Of a DNA stretch of 64,000 nt, positions 1-20,151 are shown piece by piece. This DNA comes from Siniperca chuatsi (lineage: Eukaryota > Chordata > Actinopteri > Centrarchiformes > Sinipercidae). Each line of letters starts with the position of its first letter. The stretch's first letter is position 1. The notes beneath the pieces were generated by a model, which searched no databases, was not told the origin of the DNA, and worked only from the letters and a program-made list of their open reading frames with translations. The position numbers were made by a program, and so were the translations under genes. The DNA is taken from NCBI RefSeq assembly GCF_020085105.1, contig NC_058046.1:17927175-17991174 (forward strand), written 5' to 3'.

Positions 1-595
1 CATCATCTCCTCCTTATCTGTTTCATCCAGTCAATTGTGATGTTGTCTTTCCATCCACCCTCCTCTCTCTGTCATTGGCCCCCTCAGAGATTTTTATTAT
101 CCAAGTTTACAAAAAAGGATTTGAGCGGCAGAGAGTTTCAAGTGGTTTATGGTTTTTTTTTTTAAAGTATTTCTGATGACAGTGTTGGTGCAGTGAAGGA
201 GTGTCCCATAAATATAAGCTTCTATTCAGCACCTTTGATTGTGTCATTTTTTTATCATCATCAAAAACTTGAATAGTAACCTACTTTTTTTCTATAGTGG
301 TATGTTCACTTTCAGGTGATGTAAAGCTGAGAGTTTGTGGGGAACATATGTGTACAAAGTGAAGTACACCTACTAAGGGTTTTGCTACAGACGGTGGGGC
401 TCGGGTGTGGTTTTGGTAGGTGCTGGGGTGTCTCAGCAGTAGCTAGTGCACAGCTCGCTTGATACCATAGAACCACATTATTTAAGTAATTTAACACCCC
501 AAATATCAAAATGTTTAAACACTTTTGTAATTAGTGCATGAATTGTTCATTTTTTGTGCATGCAAGCTTGTCTGAATAAAGATACACTCCCACCC

Positions 596-596
<1 letters not shown>

Positions 597-638
<42 letters not shown>
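597..638. repeat. (TG)n microsatellite
   Basis: About 21 uninterrupted TG units in intergenic DNA. Open frames of alternating Cys-Val or Thr-His over it are repeat artefacts. Confidence 0.95.
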
Positions 639-641
<3 letters not shown>

Positions 642-1993
642 CATGTGTGCAGTGTGTGGGTAAGATCACCTTGCTGTGTGCTGTGACATTTGATACCCCA
701 CACTTGACCTTTAAAAGCCAGAGAAAAGAGATATGTGTTCATGATAATGTCCCTAATTGTAAAAGTGCATATACAGTAGAGAGAAAATAGTCATAGACAG
801 TCTGTGATTTTCAGCAGAAACAGGGGGGTCTGTGGAAACTTAAGGACTTCCTTCTGCAACTGTGTAACTTGAAACCTGTGCAGTCGCCACAGGATATGAA
901 ATCAGCGAGGTAGGTCTCCCTCCTCAGGCAGGTCATATGACGTGCAACCACTTCCTCTTAACAGGAGGCCACAAATTTTGCCAAAAGAATACAGAATTGC
1001 TGTTGTAAATGCAGATATTTGTTATTTCAGCACTTATAAAAGGTGTCAGGCTCAGCACTACATGTGTGAAAACTAAACCCAGACTCTTGACTAGACATAA
1101 AGTGTTGAAACCAGGAGCTCAAGTCAGTTCATCCTCCGAGCTCTCTTTCTGTTTCTCAGGAGTTTCATCACAGGACTCAAACTGTGGTCATCTTTGTGTA
1201 AAGATGAAGAAACAGTGAAGCAATACAGAAGTAATCTATTTAAGTAGGATACACACTAAGATGCTTTACATTTTGTGAGATTTAACACATTTTACAGGGA
1301 AATATTGTACTTTTTACACCACAACTTTTGTCTGATGTTAAGTTTGCTACTTTGCAGATAGGATTTTACATAAAAACATAAGATAAACTCAGAAAATAAG
1401 ATGCACTGCTGAAGTTTAAACTATGAGGTAGTCAACCCAAATACCAACTGGATCACCTACAATATTAAAACATTATTCTGCCAGGAATGTAACCATTCTG
1501 CATCAGTTGTGACACCTGAATATCCTCCAGTTGCTTTGAGTGACATTCAAGCAGAGATTTCTGAGGTTTGTTTCTTAATATTTAATGTATCTTTCATATA
1601 TTTTTTCCTCTCTGATGTTAAATTGAAACTGATGACCGTTGTAGCGGTCTGCTTTGTTCAGAGGTGTTGCTTCACAGTATTTATCATGGCTGACACTGTG
1701 AGGTGTTGACCAGAGGTCATTGATGTAAAACACAATGCTGTTCAGACTAAAACTGTTTTTAAACAAGCAAGTAACTGACAGCTAAATGTGATGTAGTTCA
1801 AACGGTACTGAGCAAATTAATGTATTTGCAGTGTTACAACCATAACGATTATTTATGGAATATTCTTTTTCCATGAGCATATTTGCATAAAGCATGTCCT
1901 ATTTGCACAAAGAGAAAACAAGTAGCTGTTATTTCTGGGCTTTTTTAAGATTGTAAAAAAATGTTTAAATGTTTAAAAAAATGTATGGTGTAT

Positions 1994-1995
<2 letters not shown>

Positions 1996-2042
<47 letters not shown>
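1996..2042. repeat. (TA)n microsatellite
   Basis: About 23 uninterrupted AT units in AT-rich intergenic DNA. Confidence 0.95.
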
Positions 2043-2046
<4 letters not shown>

Positions 2047-2649
2047 AAATAAAATAGTTCTTACCAAGGTTACTTCTCCAATTACACACACATATATTAC
2101 ATATGTTTGTCTATTTTTTAGACCAGATATCGTTGACTGTTTTTAGGCATAAAAATACCTAAATTGAAATGAAAGGGATTTAGTATTTCTCCACCAGAAA
2201 CATCTGACAATTTAGAGAAGGATTTGGAACAACATTTGGACAATTTACAGAAAATATAACTGAACAGTTAAATGAATGAATAAGATGTGAAAATGTGTGA
2301 TCTTTTTAAATGCTCAGGAAATGTTACGGAGATTGGTTTGGTGGCTAGTCAAATATTTGTAAGTTTAGACTCATGGCTTGGTAGTCCTATTGCTACTTAC
2401 TTCAGTACAGGTACAGTACAGGATTTTTAAGTAGTTTTTTTTGGCACCACTGCTTTTGGCACATCACCTTCCACCTGTCACACACTCACCTTTACATGGT
2501 ACGTACTCAAATGACACTATTCTTCTCTGTGTTCCTGTTTATCCAGGTTTACACTCCCTTCCTTTATAGCTCATTTATATGAACTAACTGATTCAGCTGA
2601 GTCTGTGTGTTTGACCCAGTTCTCAAGTTGCCACCTCAGAGAAGAAGAG

Positions 2650-3176
2650 ATCATATATTGGATAGGGTTGCAGGAAGAAAGATACTGCGCATACTACAAA
2701 AAAAGCTTCACTAAAAAGAGCAAAAGCTGTCGAAACAACTGGAAGGAAGAGGCCTATTTTGCATCACTTTCCCTGTTAAACTGAGACGGGAAAAGGCAGA
2801 AGGTAGGCCTGTTGAGCTCAGTTTAGTTCCTCTTCTGTGAGAGCAGCAGCAGCAACAGCAGCGAGGAGGAGGAGGAGGAGGAGGAGGAGGAGGAGGACCC
2901 GGGCCGGAGCTGACAGGACGCATAGATCACATCCGGGGCTGGTTTATTCTAATAACGAAACGTCCAACCCGGAAAAAAGACAAGTCTTCTGAAATGCGAT
3001 CACACAAACAAACAGACGAGAGTGTGAGATGCACGCCGGCCCTGTTAATGTGCGCTGTTTGTAAAAGTTGTTAAAACTTTCTCTACCATGCTCGTATTTA
3101 CCAAACTCGGGTCTCTCTGCTTCGTAGTCGTGCGGGGCGCTGGCTGTGGCGCACACTGACTCTCCACAGCGAGCGG
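2650..3176 (+). promoter_or_regulatory. plekha2: Putative plekha2 promoter and non-coding first exon
   Basis: GC and CpG content rise sharply here against the AT-rich flanks, with a GGA tract at 2863-2897. A strong donor (GCGG then GTAAGTA) at 3176/3177 is followed about 2.3 kb later by the acceptor at 5474 that precedes the plekha2 start codon. Mammalian PLEKHA2 also has a non-coding first exon. The transcription start is not resolved, and the extent of the exon is inferred. Confidence 0.45.
2863..2897. repeat. (GGA)n trinucleotide repeat
   Basis: About 11 tandem GAG/GGA units in the presumed first-exon region of plekha2. The opposite strand reads as a polyproline open frame, which is not considered a gene. 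Confidence 0.9.
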
Positions 3177-5269
3177 GTAAGTAGTCAGTCGACAGTGGCA
3201 CTTTGTGCCTGTGTGTGTGTTGTCCTCGTGTGTGTGCGGATGGCACAGTGCAGTAGGTGTGGCGGGCCGTTGAGTCGTCGGATCTGTTGAGTCAGTGCAG
3301 GTCATTTGAGCTGAACAAATGTAATGTCTGTCAGGTGTCGCTGAGTAATTTTTTCAGATCACATTTCAAGTTTTCATCGCATGCTCATAATCACGTTAAC
3401 ATTATAAGTGCACGCCACTGATCTTTAAACTGGTCATTCAGTGGCGTGAAGCTTGTGCCTGCACTGCTGCTGCTACTGTGGATATCCAGCTGTCATTAGA
3501 AAGCAGTGAAGAAAGCAGGTGATCAACTATACTTTTCAAATCAAGATTTTACATACAAAACTCCATACAACTCCTTTTAATCACGAAAACAACTCAACTT
3601 CACATTAGAAATAGAATAAACATAGAATAGTGCGCCCCAAACATTACAGCCGCTCTTATTTTTGAACTTAACTTAAATGAACCAGCACAAGCAGCAGCTC
3701 AAGGGAAGGATGAAATAAAATTAAGATGAGAAAGATTTAAGAGACCCTTGCATCAATAATATCAATAATATTCCACCACTGTCAGCCAATCCTCACAATT
3801 GAGAAGCTTTTGCCCATTCTTTTGTTATTCTGTCTCTCACAAATCCCGGACTTAAAAGAAGTACTTAACAAACGTTGCTAGAGTATAACTGACAGCAATT
3901 TGAATCAGTTTCTGTTAGAAGTTACACAAATAAAGCAGATGTGTAAACTGACTGTAGGTGGGTTTCACTTCACTGCCCTGGATGTGGTAAAAAAACAATG
4001 ACTCTGATATCACTGCTGTGATCTGTACACTGTGTTCCTCCTACACACAAACTCTATTTACATTAATAGATATATAGGCTATCTGTGTTAACCTGCTACA
4101 TTTCAAAGCTGGAGTTCTTTAAATCTCATAGAAATGTATTAAAGACTGTCTGTCTGAATTATATTTCTTGGTAAAGGTTTGCCAAAAATGCCACAACCTC
4201 AACGCAAGCCAGATGTTTTCTGATACCCAAAATGGTTTTCGGGGCGGGGGACACCAACACTGCCAGTGTCAGTGTTGTTATCGCTACCTCTGCAGCATCA
4301 TTTTCACTTTTCCATTACACCCAGAGTTTCTGCAAAAGGCTTCTTTCAGTGTCTTTGACCTATTTCAATGGCAAAAGACAAAATGTTGTACGCAGCCCAC
4401 CTGTTTCAAAATGAAGCATTTTCCTAACCATCGAGTTAAAAATAGTTTCACAGGAGTTCCACCAGCACAGTGAAGATGCAGCCTGTGTGTCTGTTGTTAT
4501 TTCTCTGTCTCTGTTTGTCGCTACTGTGTTGCGTGACGTGTGTGAATGTTTTTATGGAAATGTTGATAATTTCCATCTCTTGAATGGTTTTAAGCCAAGA
4601 CAATCCTGTAAAAGTATTGGCAGAGGGCTCAGCCATTCAGTCCTGATTATATATTTTATATGACTGTCACTTATGTTATGGTTTTTCTTCTTATATAAAA
4701 AAAAAAGAATCAGTCACAGATGTGATGATTACTTCAGGTTTAGTCTGCAGAGATGCAAATGAAACAACAGTGGAGAGACTGAAAGTTCCCCCAGTAATTT
4801 AAGGAGGACCAGATTATAAAATAGAGCTTTCAACATGTCTTCTGACTCTCCTGCAAAATAAAAAAAAAGGACTTTCATGTACCGATGTCTGCCATAGATA
4901 AAATTCTCTTGGAAAGCAAACACTATTGAAATCTCATCAGCATACCTGAGTGTCTAACTGAATGAGTCTCGATTTAGTTGTCAGTCAGTCAGCAGCTCAG
5001 TGATTCACATGCATGGCATCATCTTAATGAAAACATCTCACCAGCTCTCTCCCCCTCTCCTCTCCTCTTTTTCCCATTCCTCCCTCCCTCTCCTCTCTCT
5101 TCTCTCTTCTCTGGCCAGTGGAAATGTGCATGTGTGCAGATCTTGAGTGCAGTCTGTAATTTTTGGCTGTGGTGGAGGGCCTCAGCTCAGCCTCAGGCTT
5201 CAGGGTTAGCTGCTCAGCCTCAATCACGTCACATGAAAAACTGCTGAGTGCGAGCGGGTCTCTTTCTTC

Positions 5270-5271
<2 letters not shown>

Positions 5272-5308
<37 letters not shown>
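5272..5308. repeat. (TG)n microsatellite, plekha2 intron 1
   Basis: About 18 TG units followed by a TGTGCGCGCACG stretch, upstream of the exon carrying the plekha2 start codon. Confidence 0.93.
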
Positions 5309-5313
<5 letters not shown>

Positions 5314-5437
5314 GTGCGCGCACGCTTGTGTGTGTTTGAACAGTGAATGAAAGATGGTTTATCCTTCACATCTGCCTGTCTGTCGTATGAGTTTATCTCC
5401 TTCTGTTGCTCCCTTTACATTTGTCCATCTTACTTGA

Positions 5438-12271
<6,834 letters not shown>

Positions 12272-13530
12272 TTATATAAGGACTGTCCAGACTCCTGTGT
12301 GGACTCAAGTGTTGGTACCTGCTTTAAAATGAATGTGACTGGTAATAATAGTATTCCCTGCTAATGAAGTGACACTGTGACCATCTGCCTCAATGCCATG
12401 TCATGAGATTGGGGCCCCCTGCTGGTCTTGTAGCTGTATTGCAGACGAAGGATGCACCCAGCTGGAAGTGGACCAAGGGGCGCAGTGTTTGTTGTTCACA
12501 GGACTGTGAAAGAGTATGATGGAGTGTTTTTAGTGCAACTTCCTCTGAAAACTTGAATAATCTTGTTATTAATTGTTCTTGCAGACAAATGATGGCACAT
12601 GCTTTCAATCTGTTGCACTTGGCTCCCATCGGAGACGTAACGTTGTCATCAAACACGTTTCCACCCCTGCTAGAAGTATTCACAAATAAGTGTTTAAAGG
12701 CATTTTAACACATTAGTATCCATAACTTTTATACTCAAGTTTATGTTCACTAAATACTAAAATAATTTGGGGTCTTTTTAGTTTCTTTGGAGCCCAGCAG
12801 TGTTTTTCCCTTTTTCTTCCTGAGGCATTATGTCAAAAGCCTCACATCAACTTACCTTCATTTTAATTACCAAGCATTTTATTACTAACATCTAATCATG
12901 TGTCTGGGGGAAAGTATCCTGTTGGTCTCATTAAAAACGGTACACGCACTCACATGCCAACTGACTGAGGGCTCCTCTGTTGATGCAGCCGGTGCAGACC
13001 GAGAAGATGGAGTCAGCAGCAGCTTTTATGTGTTCGCTCTATGTTTTAAACAGGAGCTTTTAATACTTGGCTTAAAAATCAGTTGTCAGTAAACAGTGAC
13101 TCCTCTCTTAGCTTTTAACAGGGTACCATAATAATACAGCAGTGTTTAGATGGTACTTGTTGTAGAATGTACTACCAACATCAAAGTACAGCTGGTTGAC
13201 AGCTTTGTAAATGTGATTTTCTTATTGCAGCATTATGTGGGGTAAATGTGCCACTACTTCTGGTAATTTAATTGTAATTCCGCACTTTGCTTTTCTCATT
13301 TTTCTTTGTTTTTTTGTCACAGCAGATATTACAGCTTCCTCTGAGATGATGCCTCAGACACTTTGTGTTGTTACACCAGTAGTCTCAGCCCTTCTCAGGT
13401 TCACCTCAAGACTTCATTGATGTGGAACCATGCTCATGCCTATTTCCGTTTTCTGAAGCTGTGTGCACTTGTCTGCCTGCGTATAATGTTAATTTTCTTT
13501 CTTGTACATTAAATGATGCTTTTTATTTGT
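12272..13530 (+). other. plekha2: Probable plekha2 3' UTR
   Basis: No further coding exon follows the stop at 12269-12271. The first plausible poly(A) signal is ATTAAA at 13508-13513, giving a 3' UTR of about 1.25 kb. A canonical AATAAA lies further on at about 14310. A CTCF-like motif falls inside, at 12410-12428. Confidence 0.5.
12410..12428 (-). promoter_or_regulatory. CTCF-like motif
   Basis: The minus strand contains the core CCAGCAGGGGGC. Aligned by eye to the 19-base consensus YGRCCASYAGRKGGCRSYR, it matches 17 positions. Confidence 0.5.
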
Positions 13531-13582
13531 CTTTTTTGGGCTGTTTTTGATCTAAAGTTCATAGTTTGTTTCAGTTTTCACA

Positions 13583-13601
13583 CTCTGCCATCTAGTGGCC
13601 G
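13583..13601 (-). promoter_or_regulatory. CTCF-like motif
   Basis: The minus strand reads CGGCCACTAGATGGCAGAG, matching the CTCF consensus at 18 of 19 positions by eye. Confidence 0.55.
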
Positions 13602-14791
13602 GTGTGTCAATCCACATTTTACACCGAAGATAGCACAGACTAACTTTAAAGAGTTTTCTCAATTACCTTTTGATAGAAGTGATCGCATTAAGACTTTTAT
13701 GTGTTTTCTCTCCTAAGTGCAAAAATGTCCAACTGCCAGGCATGCAGAGAGCCAGCGTATTTGACCTTCAACAGTGTCACCCTAAACACATGCACGCTAT
13801 ATAGACACAAACACAAGCATGCACACACATACACATGCCAATCTAGTGCCCAGAGGCTGCGTTAAGTGAAATGTTTCACACGTCTGGTGCAAAGGTCCAT
13901 TAGGTAAAATGCCTAAAACTCTGTCCTGACCTCCGTCCACTTCCCTCTCTGCCTCCCAGTGCAGCTGTGTGGCTGCAGGACTGGCGAGGCTAAAATGTCT
14001 TCGCTGAACAGTTTAAATTGTGTCGGTAGGTAAAAAGGCCCTGAGTGCTCGTGAAATGTCAGCTGTGTTGAAATGAGTTTTCAGTCTGTCAAAGACAGAG
14101 CTCTTCTAGGTACTGAGAGAAATCCAAGCAGAAACATGTGGCAGGACCAGTGGTGATAAAGAGAGGGACAGTGATGAAAGTTTGGTTAGTTTGGCCTTTG
14201 AAAAACCCACTAAATTGTGAGGATTTGAAATTTGATTTAAAACCTCCCACCAATATAATCAACTCCTCCGGTGAGCTTCTCATCTCTCCATCATATACTG
14301 TTGAGAAACAATAAAGATATTAAGGTCTGAAACTATGGCGGCACACTATAAGCCTTTGAGGTTGAATTTCTTTGTGTGTTTCTTTGCGTGTCTGCACGAA
14401 CATGATGTAAAGGTCACGTAGCACTAAAGTTTGACGCCTGTGAGTGACAGGCAGCTCTGAGGGCTGACAGACACACTGCTCCCCTAAATGTTAATGTTCC
14501 CACATGGATGACTCTGCACCAGTCTGCTCTCTCTCTCTCTCTCTCTGCCTCTTTCTGATGCCATCACACTCTGGTGATTTTTGATGTTGCTCCTAAATAT
14601 AGTCATGTTCCTGGAGCACTGTAGATGGATGGTTATGCTCTGTTGCTTGTTCAGTGGCTTGAGCTGAAGCAGGTAATGTGTATATGATGAAGACAACTAC
14701 ATGGTGCGTTTTGTTTGTTTCTTTTTTGACTTTGTCACATTGATTTCTTTGCTTTCCACTGTTCCACTGTTATTCCCCTGTTTGCAGAAGA

Positions 14792-14810
14792 AAGCCACTA
14801 GAGGGAGCTG
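14792..14810 (+). promoter_or_regulatory. CTCF-like motif facing tbx5b
   Basis: The plus strand reads CCACTAGAGGGAGCTG at 14795-14810, with one mismatch in the 15-base core and 16 of 19 overall. It is oriented towards tbx5b, opposite to the two motifs upstream. Confidence 0.45.
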
Positions 14811-15781
14811 CAACACACCACACTTCACTCACCCACTGACTAGTGTATCAAGACAGAGTATGAAGGGCTCTCACGCAGCTGAAGATGCTATGAGCTCATA
14901 AAGCAGTCCTGGTCGCTTTCAAACACTCACTTTGAAACCCAGTAAAACTATTTATAGAGGCCCTAATGCCATCCACTATCAATCACAATGTAACAGCATT
15001 ACAAAAGTTATGAATGGAGGATGGTATGCTGAACAGCAGCTGCTGAACAGTCACAATAGTTTCCTGTGTTTGTGCTTGACACTTGAATATAAGCCACCTA
15101 CTGGTATGTCCAGTCCACCTTCAAATAAAAGTCCCAACAATAATAAAATTCAGAACATGACATTATGAGATTAAGTGTAGAATCAATAAATATTGATTAA
15201 CTTTAATACATCAGAATAAACACTGTTGACTATATTAAACTAAAAAATAATGGCCATTTATACTAAGTGAGCTACAAACAAGAAGTTTAGTCAAGTTATA
15301 TTGACAAAAATTTCATAATCAATGAAATTGTATCCAGATATATTATTAAATTGTCAGTTGTTCATGTGTTGTAAAATCATTATTTGTTGTAAAATAAACC
15401 ACTGAGTCTAATGCCAGCACAAGAGAGGGATATTACAGGGAGACACTGTGGCTATTTGTGAAACATGAAGATTATGAGAGAGGGAATAAAAGTGTAATTT
15501 TCATCTCAAGTGGCTTTTTTCCATCGGAAAAAGCACTATGATTGGAGCTATAATGTGACTGAGTCACTTTTTCAAGAGTTTTTCAGGGTCTCGAGAGTTC
15601 ACACACACACACACGACAATAATTTGACCAGTGTATTGAATGTTTGGAAGAATATTACTGTAATACAGCTCATAATTTTAAGTCAAAATACTTGAAAGTG
15701 CTACTTTTAGGTTTAAAATGAGATTTGTTTTGGTATGTTGAGTTTTTAGAGGTCCTTTGAGCGGATGTGTGATGTGTAATA

Positions 15782-15850
15782 AGAATCAGAATCAGAAATA
15801 CTTTACTCCCCGAGGGGAAACTCTTTCGTTACAGCTGCTCACCATCACGT
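15782..15850. mobile_element. LINE 3'-tail-like dispersed repeat
   Basis: AGAATCAGAATCAGAAATAC followed by TTTACTCCCCGAGGGGAAAC, then TCTTTCGTTACAGCTGCTC, closely resembles a repeat end found widely in fish genomes that I associate with LINE 3' ends. Only the terminal part is present and no coding sequence remains. Confidence 0.5.
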
Positions 15851-17711
15851 CAAGGCACACTTGAGAATAGAAGGAATAGAAGTATTAAGCAAATCAAAAT
15901 ATAATACACTATAATACAGGTAAGATCTTCACTTGTCTCTAAACCGCTAAGTGATCTGATCTGAAGGCACATTTACAACAAGTCAGATTACAAACACACA
16001 TTTAACTAAGCCTGTGCAGAAAGCAGAGGCTCCCTAACATGTGTAATATTAAGTCATATTAATGTGGAACAGGTTTTCCTTCATCTGGCCTTGGAGGCCC
16101 CATCTGGACTGCTGCCAAACCCCCACCCTCCGCTGTTCCCACATCAGACCACCTTACAAACTGGAGGTTGTGTGTGTGTGTGTTTGTGTGTGGAGGGGGG
16201 GTTGTTGGAATGTATTTTGCCCTGTGTGATGTGATTGTTTGCAGAGAAATGGGTTGACCTTGCCCTCTAATGCCACACATACACACACGCACACACTCTC
16301 TCTGGCCGAGCTGGAGGTGTGTGAGACAGACCTGCTGAGTGCAGGAGGTCTGGGACCCCGTCACCACTTCCTCCAGACGGAGAACAGAGGATCCAGTCAG
16401 CTGAAGTCAGGATGGGACAATAATGAGCCGTCCAGCCACCTCCATCACCTCATTTCAGGTATTATTGAAACCTTCGCCTCTCACTTTTCTTCTGCACACA
16501 CCAAGCAACTGAGGGATAAGACCATATGAAGAGTTTTAGTCCAAAAAGCAGTGCCCAGTTTGAAAATTAGATTAATTATTCAATATTTTAAGATTTAAAG
16601 GACAAAAAATGGTGTTGAGTAAATGTACTCATATAAACACTAACCTTAATGAACACTACCTGTGGTGTAGCTAAATAGTGTCTTGCTACCGTAAAAATGT
16701 GGAGTTTTCACCTAATAAATGTTTCATGTTGGAAAAGAAGATTTTCATATTATTTAAGGAAAAAAACATGCAATCAGATATAAAGATAATGAAATTGTTT
16801 AGATCAGGTTTCTGATACATAAGAACATTATTTCAAAGTTTTATGGAGAATTATTTTAACTTCAATTATTGTTTGTTTGATTTATTATTACTGAGCTGGT
16901 TATTTAGTATATTCCAGGGGTTTATATCAGAATGGTAACTTGTTTTCAAATTAATTAGTTGTTTTCATCAATGCATTTTTGGTATTTTTAAGCAGAAGAG
17001 ATTAGATCATTTGGACAAATTAAAGAGGCAACAACTATGATTCGAAAAGTTTTTGATTCCCTGATTAAACTTTTAGAAACAACGCAAGAATAAATAAGTT
17101 CAACTGTGTGGCTTTAAGTCAAGAGGTAATTAGACAATTATATTTATACTGGGGGGGTTTCGATTGTGTAATTAACCTGCAACGGGGGACGTTTTACAGA
17201 ACTTTTCGGAAATGTTGTATTTGAAGAAACTGCATATTTTCCAGACAAATACACAAAATAATTTTCGAAATAAATTAACGTATTGCAGCGAGCTATCTTA
17301 CTCTGTTGTGCTTAAAGGCTCAATAAACAGAAGAGTGAGTATTGCTGAATCACTTCTTCTGACTGGAAAGTCGTGACTTATTTGGAGGAGCAGCATGTTC
17401 ACTTCGACTATCATAAGCAATAATATTTAATTTTTACAAAGCAAATGTTAAAAAATATTTAAATTATTTAAATTAAAAATATTTTACTTATTTCTGAAGA
17501 GTATAGAGTAACTCCCTGTGGCAACATACTGATAAATTAACGTCTCCGTCTCTTCGGGAGGGATTAAAAATAGAAGCTAACAGCTGATATGAGTCAATAT
17601 TTTATCTTATTCTGGCTGTAAATTCTTAGTAATGTATGATAATTAAGTCTGGACATGTTTATTTTGCCGGGACTTCTGTTCTATAGCTGCTTTTGCATAA
17701 TAGTCTTATTA

Positions 17712-17714
<3 letters not shown>

Positions 17715-17763
<49 letters not shown>
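17715..17763. repeat. (TA)n microsatellite
   Basis: About 24 AT units in intergenic DNA upstream of tbx5b. Confidence 0.93.
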
Positions 17764-17770
<7 letters not shown>

Positions 17771-18340
17771 AAAATCTTTATATCTTTTTTCAAATAAAAA
17801 ACATCCAGGTCTGTATTTTGATTAACCCCGTCTGTTTATTTCAGTTTAGTTTTAAAGTCAAATCATTGACCTGTGGGTTATAAAAGTGGACCTCCACCAA
17901 AACCCCGCTGTAAACAATATAATGAATGTGATAAACGTATTTCAGGGTAAGCCTTGTAAACTGGCAGCAACACGCTAATATGTCTAATATGATCTGATCG
18001 ACATTAGTAAAATAATCGACTTTATGTTCTCGGAATTGCTTTTTAAAAATACTAAACACATATTGTTCAGGATACTTAGCCTAATAGTGTAGGCTATTCA
18101 TAAAAAGGTCTTTCACTTAAGTCAAGATGTGTTGCTTGTCGCTCAAATTCCTCTGTACAGGCGACTTTATTAATATAAACTTTGAATTAGTAGAATTACG
18201 GTAAATCATCTATTTTGAATCGTACTTTACAGAGTGTGTTTTGACATCAGCTCAAAAAGGCAGCGCCTGTCTGTGTAGGCTACACATTGATTGGCTCATT
18301 GGTAGGGCATCAGAGCAGATCGGAAAGTTGATGGGTCTGC

Positions 18341-18344
<4 letters not shown>

Positions 18345-18389
<45 letters not shown>
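18345..18389. repeat. (CA)n microsatellite
   Basis: About 22 CA units upstream of tbx5b, followed by a moderately GC-rich segment (18390-18530). Confidence 0.93.
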
Positions 18390-18391
<2 letters not shown>

Positions 18392-19559
18392 TCCAGTCTC
18401 TCCCAGTGGCAGCGCGCTCTCACTGCAGAACCCGATGGTCGCGCTTTGCAGGAGAGGCTGTGCAGCAGCTGCCGGTAACCGGAGGTCTATTACCGGGGAA
18501 GATTGGTATTTAAATACGGTAAGCGCTGCAGTTATGGATGCTTTTTTGAAGCGCGTGCAGATTCGCAAAAAACAAAATTCCGAGAAATTCTCTAAAGGCT
18601 GTAATATTGTGTATCATTTTGATACAGTAGGGTATTTATTTTCATATTTTTATGTATGTTCTATTTTGGTTTTTATATAGGCCTATATTCAAATTTAATA
18701 TAACAATATAGGCTGCAATGGCCTCTTTTCCATAGTGGGATGTTGCAGCCCGTGACAGCTACCTGCTATAAATCTCGACACACGTTATAATAGAGATAAA
18801 GTCAACACTACAGACCTCTCGTGCTAATTAAATAAAAAAATAAAATCTTTAATGATGCGTAAATCTGTCCACAGACACTCTGAATAAGCAGGCTGCGGTC
18901 AGGCTGAGTGGAGTAGAGGGGAAACGCGAGGTAGAATCGGTAGAAATGGGTAACGGATGGATCCGGCATGTTGACCTCCCGGTGACCCCATTCAACTTTC
19001 AACTCTGGATGCCTCCGGTTATCAGGATCTACAGTAATCCAGTCAAAGTCAACCCGCTGCAGCTGCAGCTGCTGCTGCTATAGGCCTCCAGTGCCTGAAT
19101 CTATAATCTACTATGAGATAATGTGTGTGTGTCCCTCATGTGAGATTAGGCCTGTGGGGTTTTATCATTTTAGGAAATGCACGAGCCAAATCCACATCAC
19201 ATTTGGGTGTGTTGATGCCCAGTGCCAGTGACAGGTTGCATTTGTGTTTTATTCACCAGTGCAGGGAACTGACGTGAATTAATAGCCTGTTATTGAATTT
19301 TTAGTATCCTGGGCCAACAGGTAAAATAAATCCTGTCATTCGTTAAGGTTTAATTAATGCAAGAGTAAAATATTCCCACTTTCTCTTTAACAACAACAAC
19401 ACTTTTCTTTGGTCAATCAGGACAGTTAGATGGAGAATCCAGATTTTCTTCAGATAGAAAATGAGTCATTTTGGTGTGAAACTAAATGAGGAGGCGGTAG
19501 TATGAAAGATTAATTCTCACAGTGACAAATACACATTGTGGGAATTAATAATCAAATGC

Positions 19560-20151
19560 TTTTGAAAAATAAATCATCCGCGACCGAGTGCGCGTGCGTG
19601 CGTGTAGGTCAACGTGTGTGTGTGTGTGTGTGTGTGATTGGCCAGTGTCACAGCCGTGATTTGGGCTGAAGAAACCGATGCACCGTGCAGACCTATGGGA
19701 GCGCAGGGACGGCAGAAGTGGGAGGGCAGAGTGTCTGAGGCGGACTTGACTCATTTGTAATGAAGGATCTGATGAGGGGAGTTCAGATTAGGGCTGCCGC
19801 TGAGTCCATGAGGGCAATGAGGAGAGGAGCGACATACATGAGGAAGAAATTGCATCCTCTTTGAACGGATCTCAGCCTCCTCTGCAGCCGGCGGTGACGG
19901 GAGGCAGCGGAGCGGACGAGCCGCGGTCTGCGCACAGGGAGAAAACAACCCGATGAAATCTCAGCGCTGCACAGGGAACACGGTGGATTTTTGAGAACCG
20001 ACGCCGCCACATTTGGACAGTTGGATTTAAAAAATAAATAATATTTAGTGGAAATCAAAGCAAGCTACAAAAATACGCGAGCGGGCTGCAGAGCGCGCAG
20101 GAGCAGGATGAGCGTGTTTTCTGCAGGGAGAGCAGAGCAGTGCGTTTGAGG
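19560..20151 (+). promoter_or_regulatory. tbx5b: Putative tbx5b promoter and non-coding first exon
   Basis: CpG and GC content rise between about 19560 and 20150. A donor-like GAG then GTAAAGG lies at about 20150. The exon carrying the start codon opens at an acceptor at 21021, so a non-coding exon must lie upstream, as in mammalian TBX5. The exact start is not visible. Confidence 0.4.

Larger units (their letters stand above)
1..2650. other. Intergenic region upstream of plekha2, no gene seen
   Basis: No exon with both splice sites and a recognisable protein was found on either strand. Open frames are short and several come from microsatellites. The stretch is AT-rich with a (TG)n tract at 597-638 and a (TA)n tract at 1996-2042. 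It may hold upstream control elements of plekha2, but nothing specific can be named. Confidence 0.5.
13531..19560. other. Intergenic region between plekha2 and tbx5b
   Basis: No supported exon. It is AT-rich, with a LINE-tail-like fragment at 15782, (TA)n at 17715, (CA)n at 18345 and a CTCF-like motif at 14792. Given the known distant heart and limb control of Tbx5 in vertebrates, enhancers are plausible, but none can be recognised by eye. Confidence 0.5.

Noticed and set aside
2711-2923. Minus-strand frame with polyproline and polycysteine
   Set aside because: Produced by the GGA and CAG repeats in the presumed plekha2 first exon.
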